From assembly GCA_003105265.1 (NCBI GenBank), contig PQAP01000001.1, forward strand, positions 21,203 through 54,089: a stretch of DNA of 32,887 nucleotides. Direction: 5' to 3'. This stretch comes from a candidate division GN15 bacterium (lineage in GTDB: Bacteria > Zixibacteria > MSB-5A5 > GN15 > FEB-12). A program made the position numbers and the translations under genes. The notes under the pieces are model-generated. The model made no database searches. It had not been told where the DNA came from and saw nothing but the letters and a program-made list of their open reading frames with translations. Position 1 is the first letter of the stretch. Each line of letters opens with the position of its first letter. Positions 7,787 to 16,610 of this stretch are shown piece after piece.

Positions 7787-10303
7787 TTATCTAAATGTTG
7801 TGCCGATCTGGAAGTGAGGATGAATCTTCTGAGTCTGGCCCAACTTCTTGTTCAACGGATACCCGAAATCGAATCCAATCGTTCCAATGCCCGGCACGAC
7901 AATTCTGAATCCCACGCCGACGCCCTTATACAAGCTGCCGAACCCGGTGATAGTCCTTCGGTACAGCCAGGAGTTGCCGGCATCGAAAAAAAGTAATCCG
8001 TACAATTGCTGCGAGGCAAGAGGAATTTGCAACTCGAAATTAGTGACCAGCAGGTATTTGCCGCGAACCGTCACCCGGCTGCCCTGTACGGTCCCGGTTG
8101 AAATGCTGTCGGGCGTCGCGTTAGGGTCGGAGGCGGTCCGGTCAAAATAGTACAGCACGGTGTCAACCCGCGGGGTCGGCAGCGAATCCGGCGTCAGCGT
8201 GCCGTCGTCGTATCCCCGGACAATACCGTCAAACGCGGTACCGCCGGGATAGAAGCGGTCGGACAGCAGAATTCGATTGTCTCCGTCTGGCGACGTTATC
8301 ACGCTGTACTGAATCTTGGCGGCCAGCGCCATCTTGCCGATGATCGGAAAGAACTTGGCAACGTTAATGGTGTGCTTGTCGTAATGCCAGTAGCCGCCCA
8401 GGAAACCGCCGTTCTTCTCGAAAGTGTATGAGAGTTGCGAACCCTTGGTGGCGAATTCCGGAAGATTGCGGGAGTCACGCGAAATGGTCAGCGCTACCTG
8501 CGACGACGTGAACCACTGTTCGTCGTAGTTCAGCACCGAGCCGGGGAGAGCTCCCTGGTCGCGCCATCCGAAGTAGACAAAGTTGCGGCCCGTGCCGGCC
8601 GGCCGGTTCTGAGTCGTGTCTCGATAGGCATTGCTGTAATATGATTCCGACTTGCGAAACGCATCGCTGAAATCGTTGAAGCGATCCTGCTCCAGCCGGT
8701 ACGACGCGTATACGCGGAAGTAGTTGTCCGGCCAGCGAAGGCGGCGACCCAGCCGAATCGAGCCGCCCCGGCGACCTTCAGTATAGGTGTCATCGAGCCA
8801 TCGGCGATTGGTCGAGTACAACTCCGTGCCGAGCAGGGTCGGGCGGCTGAAGAGCCACGGCTCCGTGAATGACACGGATAACGAATTGCGGTTCTTGCCG
8901 CGTTCCACAGTGAAAGCCAGGTTTTGCCCATTCCCGGCAAGGTTAGGGATGCCCAGCCCGATATTGCCGACCAGTCCGTCCTGACTGTTATAACCCGCGC
9001 CGGCCGATATCTGGCCGGTTTGCTTCTCCTGCACCTTCAATTCCAGATCGACATCGCCGTTGGGCAGATCAATCGGGGTCGGTTCGGCATTGCTGAAGTA
9101 GTTCAGGGCCATGACATCGCGGATTGACCGAATCAGCAGCGACCGATTGAACACCTGCCCGGGCAAGACCGACAGCTCCCGCCGGATCACCCGGTCCTTG
9201 GTCTTGGTGTTACCGACAATCTTGACCAGCCCGATATGTGACGGCAATCCCTCCGTGATATCGAAGGTAATATCCAGGATTGAATCCTGACGGGTCGTGC
9301 GGGAATCATCGACGCGGATATGCAGGTGACCGATCTCCTGATAGGTCGTGTAGATTTCGGTAAGGGATTTGTCGTACTGATCGCTGCTGAAGACCATGCC
9401 TTCTTTGTATTTCATGAGCGATTCGAGCAGGGGCGTCTTGAGTTCCTCATTCCCCTTGAAGGTGGTCGTGCCGAAGTAGTACAGCGGCCCCTCGTAGACA
9501 TCGAGGTAGATCGTCATCTGATTGAGGGCGGTATCGATTGTGTTCGAATCGGAAATGAGGTAGGCATCGATATACCCCTTCTTGTGGTACTCATCGATGA
9601 TCTTCTCGAGGTCCTCGTCGTACTTGTCTTTGGCGAAGGTCGAGCTCTTGAGAAATCCGCGTTTGCGGTTCCGCATCACCTTGATGATGTCGTTCGCCTT
9701 GACCTGCTTGTTGCCGGTGAGAATAACCTGCCTGACCTTGACTTTCGACCGCTCGTCAATCGCATACTTGAGGGAGGCGCCGGTGGAGTCCGCGTTGTAG
9801 GTCAGTTCCGGGCGAACAACCGCCTGAAAGTACCCTTTTTCGCTATACAGCTGCCGGATCTCTTCCTGCTTCTGCTCGATGAGGTATGGGGAGATGTAGC
9901 CGCCCACACCGAGCTTCAGCTTCTCCGTCAGCGTCTTCGATTTGATCTCCTGATTGCCGGAGAAACTCAGCCCCGTCAGCTTGGGAAGCTCTTTAACGTG
10001 GATAATGACCCTGATGCCGCCGGTCACCTGTTCTGCATCGATGGAGACATCCGAGAACATCCCCAATCCGTAGAGGCGGCGGATGGTCTCCTGTACCTGA
10101 GCGGGGTTGAGCGGCGAGCCCTTGTCGATAGCGCTCACGCCGAGAATGAGCGATGAGGTGGCCACCCGATTGCCGCTGACCACGACGTCAACAACGCGGT
10201 AGTTCCACTCCTGACCCTGCGCATGAGCAAGTACGGTCAGGAGAACCATCAAACCCAGAAGAGTGCTACCGGCTCTTCCGTATGAGCGGATGCTACCTAT
10301 CAA
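7787..10303 (-). CDS. bamA: Outer membrane protein assembly factor BamA
   Basis: BamA is the Omp85 beta-barrel that folds and inserts outer-membrane proteins. The 838-residue product has a signal peptide (to about AHAQG, residue 30), several POTRA domains in the first half (for example VVVSGNRVATSSL, KLTGLSFSGNQEIKS, KVRQVILTGNKQVKA, PSHIGLVKIVGNTKT), and a C-terminal barrel from about residue 430. The barrel contains the conserved VRGY lid motif (FDGIVRGYDDG). The gene starts with TTG: on the minus strand TTGA overlaps the rplU stop TGA by 4 nt, and the next in-frame ATG (codon 19) would cut the signal peptide. The C-terminus ends in TFR rather than in a terminal aromatic residue. It belongs to the rplU-bamA-skp-lpxD operon. 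Confidence 0.96.
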   Translation of the reverse strand: MIGSIRSYGRAGSTLLGLMVLLTVLAHAQGQEWNYRVVDVVVSGNRVATSSLILGVSAIDKGSPLNPAQVQETIRRLYGLGMFSDVSIDAEQVTGGIRVIIHVKELPKLTGLSFSGNQEIKSKTLTEKLKLGVGGYISPYLIEQKQEEIRQLYSEKGYFQAVVRPELTYNADSTGASLKYAIDERSKVKVRQVILTGNKQVKANDIIKVMRNRKRGFLKSSTFAKDKYDEDLEKIIDEYHKKGYIDAYLISDSNTIDTALNQMTIYLDVYEGPLYYFGTTTFKGNEELKTPLLESLMKYKEGMVFSSDQYDKSLTEIYTTYQEIGHLHIRVDDSRTTRQDSILDITFDITEGLPSHIGLVKIVGNTKTKDRVIRRELSVLPGQVFNRSLLIRSIRDVMALNYFSNAEPTPIDLPNGDVDLELKVQEKQTGQISAGAGYNSQDGLVGNIGLGIPNLAGNGQNLAFTVERGKNRNSLSVSFTEPWLFSRPTLLGTELYSTNRRWLDDTYTEGRRGGSIRLGRRLRWPDNYFRVYASYRLEQDRFNDFSDAFRKSESYYSNAYRDTTQNRPAGTGRNFVYFGWRDQGALPGSVLNYDEQWFTSSQVALTISRDSRNLPEFATKGSQLSYTFEKNGGFLGGYWHYDKHTINVAKFFPIIGKMALAAKIQYSVITSPDGDNRILLSDRFYPGGTAFDGIVRGYDDGTLTPDSLPTPRVDTVLYYFDRTASDPNATPDSISTGTVQGSRVTVRGKYLLVTNFELQIPLASQQLYGLLFFDAGNSWLYRRTITGFGSLYKGVGVGFRIVVPGIGTIGFDFGYPLNKKLGQTQKIHPHFQIGTTFR

Positions 10304-10620
10304 GCTTTAGGGCTAACTATCTTGGTGACCTTAATCTCAGTGTAGTCCTGCTTGTGGCCCATTGTCCGGCGCGATTTGGTGCGACGTTTGTACTTGAACG
10401 TCATCAATTTCTCGCCGCGGGTGAGGCCGACCACCTCGGCCTGAATCTTGGCGCCCGATACGAACGGCGTTCCGACCAGCACGGTATCCTCCGCCTTGAC
10501 CAGCAGAACATCGCCGAGCTCGACCTTGTCGCCGGCCTTGGATGCCTGAAGCGGGATACGGAGATTCGCTCCCTCTTCTGCGCGATACTGGAAGCCATCT
10601 ATCTGAAAGACAGCGTACAT
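10300..10620 (-). CDS. rplU: 50S ribosomal protein L21
   Basis: L21 is a structural protein of the large ribosomal subunit that contacts 23S rRNA. The 106-residue product begins MYAVFQIDGFQYRAEEG. It contains the KAGDKVELGDVLLV segment and the Lys/Arg-rich FKYKRRTKSRRTMGHKQDYTEIKV C-terminal signature of the family. A longer in-frame start at 10632 exists, but its first codons contain the GGAGGA ribosome-binding site of the ATG at 10620, so 10620 is the start. L21 is usually followed by rpmA (L27); here bamA follows with a 4-nt stop/start overlap and no rpmA is seen in the window. Confidence 0.96.
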   Translation of the reverse strand: MYAVFQIDGFQYRAEEGANLRIPLQASKAGDKVELGDVLLVKAEDTVLVGTPFVSGAKIQAEVVGLTRGEKLMTFKYKRRTKSRRTMGHKQDYTEIKVTKIVSPKA

Positions 10621-10673
10621 TCGTTCCTCCACAATTGATAGAACATGTTAATCCGTTTAGACTTAAGCCGAAT

Positions 10674-10701
10674 AAGGTAACTTTCCTCGCCCATTAGTCA
10701 A
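10674..10701 (-). promoter_or_regulatory. Candidate promoter of the rplU-bamA-skp-lpxD operon
   Basis: On the minus strand TTGACT (10696-10701), a 16-bp spacer and TACCTT (10674-10679) resemble -35 and -10 boxes about 54 bp before the rplU start. The -10 box matches consensus at only three positions. Confidence 0.35.
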
Positions 10702-10825
10702 GACTTATCTTCATCCAACACACTGCATTTTTTCGTCACGTTCCGCTCGTTTACACAATCTCGGAAGCGATTGGTTCCCATATTGTTGACCCGGCGCAAT
10801 CATTGCCGTGACCGCCGAAATGCGA

Positions 10826-10853
10826 TTGCCGCGACCGAGTGGTGCGTTATATT
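10826..10853 (+). promoter_or_regulatory. Candidate promoter of uvrB
   Basis: TTGCCG (10826-10831), a 16-bp spacer and TATATT (10848-10853) form a plausible sigma70 promoter 32 bp before the uvrB ATG. No full LexA-type operator was recognised in the intergenic region. Confidence 0.45.
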
Positions 10854-10885
10854 AACTGGCTGTACGTCTTATCAATGCGGCGCTT

Positions 10886-12922
10886 ATGCAGGAGAGTCAG
10901 ACCAGAGCGGTGAACAAAGCTCACTTCGAATTGCACTCCGGTTTTCCGCCTCGCGGGGATCAGCCGGACGCCATAGCCCAGTTGATGAACGGGCTGGAGC
11001 GGGGGCAGAAGCACCAGACTCTGCTGGGGGTGACGGGTTCAGGCAAGACCTTCACGATCGCCAACGTTATCGCGCAATACGGTCGTCCGGCGCTGGTCAT
11101 TTCGCACAATAAGACTCTCGCGGCTCAACTGTACGGTGAATTGAAGGCCTTCTTCCCTAAAAACGCGGTGGAGTTCTTCATCAGTTATTACGATTACTAT
11201 CAGCCCGAAGCGTACCTCCCGACCACCGACACCTACATTGAGAAAGATACCAGCATGAACGAGGACATCGACCGCCTGCGCCTGCGTGCCACGGCGTCAC
11301 TGCTGGAGCGGAACGATGTTATTATTGTGGCCTCGGTTTCATGTATCTATGGTCTCGGATCGCCGGAAGAATACAAGCGGCAGTTGCTCTTTCTTGAAGT
11401 GGGTGTCGATATTGATCGCGACGCGGCTATCCGACAGTTGATCGATATCCACTACAATCGCAATGATATTGATTTCTCGCGCGGCAATTTCCGGGTCCGC
11501 GGCGACACCATCGAGTTGATTCCCGCCTATCACGAAACCGCGCTGCGGATCGAGTTTTTCGGCGATACCATCGATCGCATCTCGGAAATCGACCCGCTGA
11601 CCGGGGAGATTCTTAACGAGCGTCAGAAAGTGGCGATCTACCCGGCCAAGCACTTTGTCGTGTCTAAACCGATGCTTGAAGACGCTATAGTCGGCATCCG
11701 GTCGGAGCTTAAAGAGCGGCTCGAGATCTTCCGCGGCCTCGACAAACTGCTCGAAGCACAGCGGCTCGAAATGCGGACGCGGTACGATCTGGAGATGCTG
11801 CAGGAGGTCGGTTATTGCAGCGGGATCGAGAACTACTCCCGCTATCTCACCGGACGGCAGCCGGGCGAGCGCCCCAAGACGCTGATTGACTTCTTCCCGG
11901 ACGAATTTCTTACGATCGTGGATGAATCGCATCAGTCGATCCCGCAGGTGCGGGGCATGTTCGCCGGTGATCGCAGCCGAAAAGAAGTTTTGGTCGAACA
12001 CGGTTTCCGACTGCCATCGGCGCTCGACAACCGGCCGCTGTTTTTCGACGAGTTCGAGAATCTGATCGGCAACGTGATCTATGTCTCCGCCACTCCCGCC
12101 GACTATGAACTGGCCAAATGCGAGGGAGTGGTAGTCGAGCAGGTGATTCGCCCGACCGGCCTGCTGGATCCCGTCATCACCGTCAAGCCGTTGCGGACGC
12201 AGGTGGATGATCTCCTCGAACAGGTGCGTCAGAGAAGTGCCCGGGGCGAACGCGTGCTGGTCACCACCCTGACCAAGCGGATGAGCGAGGACCTGACCGA
12301 TTACCTGGCCCGGATGGGCGTGAAAGTCCGCTACCTGCACAGCGAGATTGATTCCATCGAGCGCACCGGCATAATTCGTGACCTCCGGCTGGCCGAGTTC
12401 GATGTTCTGGTCGGCGTCAACCTGTTGCGCGAAGGACTGGATTTGCCGGAAGTTTCGCTGGTCGCGATCCTCGACGCCGACAAGGAAGGGTTTCTCCGCT
12501 CGGAGCGTTCGCTGGTGCAGACGGCCGGGCGCGCGGCCCGAAACAAGAACGGTGAGGTCATCTTCTACGCCGACAAGATAACGGACTCGATGCAAAAGGC
12601 GATTGAGGAGACCGGCCGACGGCGCGCCAAGCAGATGAAATACAATCAGGATAACGGAATCGATCCGGAAACGATCTATAAGACGCGCGATGAAATTCTC
12701 CGCACGACGTTATTTGCCGACAGCAAGACGGTCGAAGAGCCGGGTTTCGAAAAGCCGGAGCACTTCCATCTCATGTCGCATGAAGACCAGCTTGCCTTCA
12801 TGATGCGGGCCATGCGCAAGGCCGCCGAAGACCTCGAGTTTGAAACGGCCATCCTGATCCGTGACGAGATTGAACAATTGAAGAAGGACCGCCAGCGCAG
12901 CAAGGTCCGGAAGCGTAAATGA
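10886..12922 (+). CDS. uvrB: Excinuclease ABC subunit B
   Basis: UvrB is the DNA-damage verification helicase of nucleotide excision repair; it takes damaged DNA from UvrA and positions UvrC for incision. The 678-residue product has Walker A GVTGSGKT and the [12 protein letters not shown] beta-hairpin that inserts between DNA strands. [14 protein letters not shown], the [14 protein letters not shown] helicase box, [39 protein letters not shown] and a C-terminal UVR helical hairpin ([13 protein letters not shown]) also match the family. All motifs are present and the length is normal. The start is uncertain: an AGGAGAG motif lies just inside the ORF (10890-10896) and could serve the GTG at 10910, which would remove 8 residues. 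A lipoprotein gene overlaps the stop region. Confidence 0.97.
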   Translation: MQESQTRAVNKAHFELHSGFPPRGDQPDAIAQLMNGLERGQKHQTLLGVTGSGKTFTIANVIAQYGRPALVISHNKTLAAQLYGELKAFFPKNAVEFFISYYDYYQPEAYLPTTDTYIEKDTSMNEDIDRLRLRATASLLERNDVIIVASVSCIYGLGSPEEYKRQLLFLEVGVDIDRDAAIRQLIDIHYNRNDIDFSRGNFRVRGDTIELIPAYHETALRIEFFGDTIDRISEIDPLTGEILNERQKVAIYPAKHFVVSKPMLEDAIVGIRSELKERLEIFRGLDKLLEAQRLEMRTRYDLEMLQEVGYCSGIENYSRYLTGRQPGERPKTLIDFFPDEFLTIVDESHQSIPQVRGMFAGDRSRKEVLVEHGFRLPSALDNRPLFFDEFENLIGNVIYVSATPADYELAKCEGVVVEQVIRPTGLLDPVITVKPLRTQVDDLLEQVRQRSARGERVLVTTLTKRMSEDLTDYLARMGVKVRYLHSEIDSIERTGIIRDLRLAEFDVLVGVNLLREGLDLPEVSLVAILDADKEGFLRSERSLVQTAGRAARNKNGEVIFYADKITDSMQKAIEETGRRRAKQMKYNQDNGIDPETIYKTRDEILRTTLFADSKTVEEPGFEKPEHFHLMSHEDQLAFMMRAMRKAAEDLEFETAILIRDEIEQLKKDRQRSKVRKRK

Positions 12923-12936
12923 GGAAGGAATCCAGA

Positions 12937-13806
12937 ATGAATCTTTCTGTCGGAGCAACGACACTAACGGCCGCCCGGATGCTGGGTATCTGCTGTCTGT
13001 TGCTTCTCGGCGGATGCCGGGAAAAAGACGTCCCGTATATTATTGACTCTGAGGAGATCGAAAACTACCTGAAACAGTCCGAGGATGCGGTGAATCTCTT
13101 CCGCCCGGATGGGCTGGTCAGATCCGGCACGTATTCACTCCTGCCGGGTGGTCCGACCTATCGTGACACCGTGCTCTCGTCGAGCCGGTCCTACGATGTC
13201 TGGGTATCGGATACTGCCTGGCACCTTGGAGCATACGGCAATCTTAAGGTAGCAGAGGCCACCGTGACCGATGAGTTTGTCGTACGCACCACCCGCAAGC
13301 TGAACAGCGATTCTCTCGTTACACAGCAGACCCGGCGGATGGATCGGATCGGTGTCTTCTGGAAACTGGGCGATGACTCGGAACCGTATGTCGGATGGCT
13401 GCTGTGGGGAATCGTTGGAGGCAGCCACGCGGGTTCGGCAATCACGATTACTACGATAGCCGGTTCCTATCGTCTGGACACGCTCAGTCGTCCGGGTGAC
13501 ACGACCCGGTCGGGGAAGGATTACATTCGAATCAGGGAGGGAATGCCGGCGGTCATTCCGGGGGGCCAATTGGGCGTCTCGCTATCGACGACACCGCGGC
13601 TGTACCCGCTGATATCGTCGATCACCAATGACGGCTACTTCACATCACCCATTCCGCCGGGCGATTCCGGGCGATTCGTTACCACAGTCCAATTGCCGGA
13701 TACGTATGAACGGATATTCGATGTGGCGTTGATTCAGTTTGTGAATGATTCGCTGGGTACGGCGTCGGCCGACCCGGTCTTCATCCCCTATAAAGTGCTG
13801 CACTGA
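12937..13806 (+). CDS. Lipoprotein of unknown function
   Basis: A 289-residue predicted lipoprotein: a positively charged start and hydrophobic stretch end in the lipobox LGGC, with the acylated Cys at residue 27. The mature part is rich in beta-strand-like sequence with many Asp/Ser/Thr residues and no recognised catalytic motif. An upstream in-frame ATG at 12919 overlaps the uvrB stop by 4 nt, but a GAGGAAGG site placed 8 nt before the ATG at 12937 favours the latter. It is probably expressed with uvrB by read-through, but nothing suggests a role in DNA repair. The residue after the lipid-modified Cys is Arg, not Asp, so an inner-membrane retention signal of the E. coli type is absent. Confidence 0.8.
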   Translation: MNLSVGATTLTAARMLGICCLLLLGGCREKDVPYIIDSEEIENYLKQSEDAVNLFRPDGLVRSGTYSLLPGGPTYRDTVLSSSRSYDVWVSDTAWHLGAYGNLKVAEATVTDEFVVRTTRKLNSDSLVTQQTRRMDRIGVFWKLGDDSEPYVGWLLWGIVGGSHAGSAITITTIAGSYRLDTLSRPGDTTRSGKDYIRIREGMPAVIPGGQLGVSLSTTPRLYPLISSITNDGYFTSPIPPGDSGRFVTTVQLPDTYERIFDVALIQFVNDSLGTASADPVFIPYKVLH

Positions 13807-13813
13807 TGGCAGG

Positions 13814-13842
13814 GGAGAACCCCGTGGTGAACGGGGTTCTCC
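13814..13842. terminator. Bidirectional hairpin terminator between convergent genes
   Basis: A perfect 12-bp stem, GGAGAACCCCGT (13814-13825) with ACGGGGTTCTCC (13831-13842), around a 5-nt loop. It lies between the lipoprotein gene and the convergent acyl-CoA dehydrogenase gene. There is no clear T-run on either side; the stem strength and position support a shared transcription stop. Confidence 0.65.
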
Positions 13843-13851
13843 GGAAATCGA

Positions 13852-15012
13852 CTACCGAACGGCTTCGGCCGCTTCTTTCAGCAGTTCCCGCGCGACAACA
13901 ATCCGCTGAACCTCGTTGGTCCCCTCGAATATCTCACACAGCCGCACATCGCGGTAGATCCGTTCGACATTGTATTCGTGGGTGTAGCCAAAGCCGCCGA
14001 GAATCTGGATCGCCTGATGGGCGACCTGCGTGCCGATCTCGGAGCCGTACATTTTGGCGATGGCGGCGTTCTTGGCGACCGGCAATCCCTGGTCCTTGCG
14101 CCATGCGGCTTCGTAGGTAACCAGGCGCGCCGAGTGAATTTTTGCCTGCATATCAGCGAGTTTGAACTGAATCGCCTGGAACGTGGAAATCGCCGCACCA
14201 AATTGCTTGCGATCGAGAGAATACCTGGCGGCGATTTCAAATGCCCGCTGCGCCATCCCGACCGACTGAGCGCCCACCGATATCCGCCCGTGATTGAGCG
14301 TCTCCATGGCGATATTGAACCCGCGCCCCACCTGCCCGAGCAGATTGGCCTTCGGCACGCGATAATCGGTGAAAATCAATTCCGCCGTCGGCGAGGCCTT
14401 GAACCCCATCTTGACTTCGTTCTTACCGACCTGAAAACCCGGTTTGTCGGCCTCGACAATGAACGCGGCTATCCCTTTGGTCCGAAGTTCCCGATTGACA
14501 GTGGCAAACACGATGATATAGTCGGCAATCGACCCGTGCGTCACCCAGAGCTTGGTGCCGTTAAGGACATAGGAGTCGCCGTCGTCCTGCGCCGACAGGG
14601 TCAGCGAACCGGCATCCGAGCCGGCCCCGGCTTCGGAAAGGGAATAGGCCGCCATCTTCTCACCTGAGCAGACGGGAGGAAGGTACTTGCGCTTTTGCTC
14701 TTCCGTGCCGTGCTCGATTATGGGCATGGCGAACAGGGAGCCGTGAACCGCGGCCACGAGCGCGTGTGAGGCGCAGCCGCGCGCGAGTTCCTCAATCGAA
14801 ATGGCATACGCCAGGTTGTCCAGTCCGGCCCCGCCATATTGCTCCGGAACCTTGACCCCCATGAGGCCGAGTTCCGCCATTTCCCTGATAAGATTCCGGT
14901 CGAGCTTCTGGTTGTGATCGAACTCACCGGCGCGCGGAAACAGCTTCTCGTCGGCGAACTTGCGCGCGACATCGCGAACGAATGTCTGTTCGTCCGTCAA
15001 TGCAAAATTCAT
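13852..15012 (-). CDS. Acyl-CoA dehydrogenase (short/medium-chain type)
   Basis: A flavoprotein that would oxidise acyl-CoA to trans-2-enoyl-CoA and pass electrons to electron-transfer flavoprotein, as in fatty acid or branched-chain amino acid breakdown. The 386-residue length is standard. It has an N-terminal helical domain (FALTDEQTFVRDVARKFAD), the AYSLSEAGAGSDAGSL FAD/substrate signature, and a middle beta domain with WVTHGSIADYIIVFA. The C-terminal domain has RKQFGAAISTFQAIQFKLADM, QILGGFGYTHEYNVERIYRD and the EIFEGTNEVQRIVVA motif. The Glu of FEGTNE (about residue 363) sits where the catalytic base lies in short-chain dehydrogenases. Chain-length preference cannot be fixed from sequence. 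A GGAGG site precedes the ATG. The gene stands alone, without ETF or other beta-oxidation neighbours. Confidence 0.93.
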   Translation of the reverse strand: MNFALTDEQTFVRDVARKFADEKLFPRAGEFDHNQKLDRNLIREMAELGLMGVKVPEQYGGAGLDNLAYAISIEELARGCASHALVAAVHGSLFAMPIIEHGTEEQKRKYLPPVCSGEKMAAYSLSEAGAGSDAGSLTLSAQDDGDSYVLNGTKLWVTHGSIADYIIVFATVNRELRTKGIAAFIVEADKPGFQVGKNEVKMGFKASPTAELIFTDYRVPKANLLGQVGRGFNIAMETLNHGRISVGAQSVGMAQRAFEIAARYSLDRKQFGAAISTFQAIQFKLADMQAKIHSARLVTYEAAWRKDQGLPVAKNAAIAKMYGSEIGTQVAHQAIQILGGFGYTHEYNVERIYRDVRLCEIFEGTNEVQRIVVARELLKEAAEAVR

Positions 15013-15117
15013 CGTGACCTCCTGTACAACGTCATGGATTGATCTGGCCGAATTAGTGCGGTTTCCGTGCGAAAGGCAAATACAATTGTGCCGACCTGGC
15101 GCGATCCGGAATGCCCG

Positions 15118-15148
15118 AAAAGCAAAACCCCTGCGCTCGGCAGGGGTT
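15118..15148 (-). terminator. Rho-independent terminator of the TPR gene
   Basis: On the minus strand a 9-bp stem AACCCCTGC/GCAGGGGTT with a 5-nt loop (15126-15148) is followed by TTGCTTTT. This is a textbook terminator about 30 nt after the TPR gene stop. Confidence 0.8.
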
Positions 15149-15179
15149 GCATAGTTTACTTTATCGTCGGCTCAGCCGG

Positions 15180-16082
15180 TTACTGACCGGCTTTCGTCTG
15201 TGCTTCCTGAAGATCCTTGATATGCCCCTCGGCAATGGCGACATCCTGCTTGGCCTGCGGGATATTGCGGGCGATTCTCACGAAGTCCTTCCAGTTGGTA
15301 ATGTTCTGCGCATAGGCGTCCTGCTTGAGGGTTTCCATCGCCACCGCATAGTTGTACGCGGCACGGTAACCCTTGGGATCAGCAGTCAGTGCGGCCTTGA
15401 AGAAGCGGGCGGCCTGGTCGAATTTCTCCTGCTGCAAATAGATCTGGCCGATCGCAAAATTGGCGCGGTAGTTTCTGGTGTTCAGACCGATCGACTTCTC
15501 ATATGCGGCGATGGCATCCGGCACCTTGTCCTGCTTTTCGTATGCTTTACCGAGCCAGTACCAGGTGGTGTCGTCCGCCTTGTTCATCTGATTCAGCTTT
15601 TCCGCGGTCTGAGCCAGCTCCGACCAGGCGCTGCGCGCGAAATACACGTTGGCGAGATCCTTCTGAAGTCTCACATTGTTCGGATCGAGCGCGATGGCCG
15701 ACTTGTACGCAGACTCGGCTTCGATGTAGGCCCGCTTCTTGAATTCCACCTGCGCCAGGTTAGTCAGGGCGTCGACATTCTTCGGATCCTTTTCCGAAGC
15801 CGTCCGGAACGACTTGATCGCGTCGTCGTAAAGCCCCTTCTGGAACTGCAGCGCGCCCAGGTTCATGTAAGCGTCGACATAGGTGGGGTCGGCATCGACC
15901 GCTTGTTTATAAGCCGCAATGGCGTCATCGGTCTTGCCGGCCTTCGAGGCGGTTACGCCCTGATTAAAAAACTCTTTGGCTTTGTCGGTCGCGGCATAGA
16001 GATTGCCGAGACTGACAGCCAACACGCAGAGGGCAAGCGCCGTCACGATGAGCATGCGGTTACTGCCGGGTCGATTGATCAT
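15180..16082 (-). CDS. Exported tetratricopeptide-repeat protein
   Basis: A 300-residue protein with an N-terminal signal peptide or signal anchor (hydrophobic residues 10-28, possible cleavage after LYAA), followed by about six to seven TPR units between residues 33 and 250. Examples are AIAAYKQAVDADPTYVDAYMNLG, AESAYKSAIALDPNNVRL and AIAAYEKSIGLNTRNYRANFAIG, shown here only in part by their A/Y/P positions. TPR solenoids bind partner peptides, and in the periplasm they often support envelope assembly or secretion; the specific partner is unknown. AAGGAGAG lies 5 nt before the ATG. It has its own promoter and terminator, so it is monocistronic and separate from purDE. Confidence 0.88.
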   Translation of the reverse strand: MINRPGSNRMLIVTALALCVLAVSLGNLYAATDKAKEFFNQGVTASKAGKTDDAIAAYKQAVDADPTYVDAYMNLGALQFQKGLYDDAIKSFRTASEKDPKNVDALTNLAQVEFKKRAYIEAESAYKSAIALDPNNVRLQKDLANVYFARSAWSELAQTAEKLNQMNKADDTTWYWLGKAYEKQDKVPDAIAAYEKSIGLNTRNYRANFAIGQIYLQQEKFDQAARFFKAALTADPKGYRAAYNYAVAMETLKQDAYAQNITNWKDFVRIARNIPQAKQDVAIAEGHIKDLQEAQTKAGQ

Positions 16083-16125
16083 GTACTCTCCTTATTACGT
16101 TATCGCTTATAGCACTTCTGACATA

Positions 16126-16155
16126 TATATACAATTTCGCGCCGAGTTTGTTCAA
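16126..16155 (-). promoter_or_regulatory. Promoter of the TPR gene
   Basis: On the minus strand TTGAAC (16150-16155), an 18-bp spacer and TATATA (16126-16131) sit about 44 bp before the TPR start and just after the purE stop. Confidence 0.5.
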
Positions 16156-16160
16156 ACCAA

Positions 16161-16607
16161 TCAGAGCGCCTTCCTGTGTACTTCCAGCGCGGCCTTTACT
16201 TCCGGATATTTCAGGGCCAGGATTCGGGCGGCCAGGACTCCGGCATTTTTCGCTCCGGGCGAACCGATCGCCACCGCCGCAACCGGAATTCCGGGCGGCA
16301 TTTGCGTGACTGAAAGCAAGCTGTCCAGCCCGCTCAGCGCGGCCGGCAGCGGCACGCCGATTACCGGCAAAAGCGAATGCGCCGCCGCCACGCCCGGGAG
16401 CGCCGCCGCCAGACCGGCCATGGCCACTATCACCTCGAAACCGTTCGCGTGGGCCTCAGAACACAGTTTCGCGGTGCGTTCGGGATGGCGGTGCGCCGAT
16501 GAAACCTCGATCGATGCTTCCACCTTGAGCGCCGCCAACTGGGCCTGGCACGTTTCCGCGTATTCCATGTCTGATTTGGAACCGATCACGATAAGTACTT
16601 TGGGCAT
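16161..16607 (-). CDS. purE: N5-carboxyaminoimidazole ribonucleotide mutase (class I PurE)
   Basis: PurE moves the carboxylate of N5-CAIR to carbon 4 to form CAIR in de novo purine synthesis. The 148-residue product starts MPKVLIVIGSKSDMEYAE, where Ser10, Ser12 and Asp13 form the phosphate/ribose site. It carries SSAHRHPER (residues 36-44) with the catalytic His39, and AMAGLAAALPGVAA and GVPLPAALSGLDSLLS loops. Size and motifs fit class I, which normally works with PurK; no purK is seen here. It follows purD with a 3-bp gap, so the two are co-transcribed. Confidence 0.95.
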   Translation of the reverse strand: MPKVLIVIGSKSDMEYAETCQAQLAALKVEASIEVSSAHRHPERTAKLCSEAHANGFEVIVAMAGLAAALPGVAAAHSLLPVIGVPLPAALSGLDSLLSVTQMPPGIPVAAVAIGSPGAKNAGVLAARILALKYPEVKAALEVHRKAL

Positions 16608-16610
16608 ACG

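Noticed and set aside
9320-10156. 278-codon plus-strand ORF opposite bamA
   Set aside because: Antisense shadow of the POTRA region; hydrophobic/acidic low-information product without a recognisable domain.
10641-10650. Possible LexA/SOS box (GAACATGTTA) between rplU and uvrB
   Set aside because: Only the first half matches the GAAC-N4-GTTC type; the second half is missing and it is far from the uvrB promoter.
11339-12595. 418-codon minus-strand ORF opposite uvrB
   Set aside because: It lies wholly inside the unmistakable uvrB gene; its product has no family motif and is a codon-bias shadow.
16101-16110. TATCGCTTAT in the TPR leader, sharing a half-site with the palindrome at 23587-23604
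   Set aside because: An 8-nt match is expected about once by chance in a window this size on both strands, so a shared regulator cannot be claimed.
15111-16112. 333-codon plus-strand ORF opposite the TPR gene
   Set aside because: The minus-strand TPR protein has clear repeats, signal peptide, promoter and terminator; the plus ORF is its antisense shadow and even spans the terminator.
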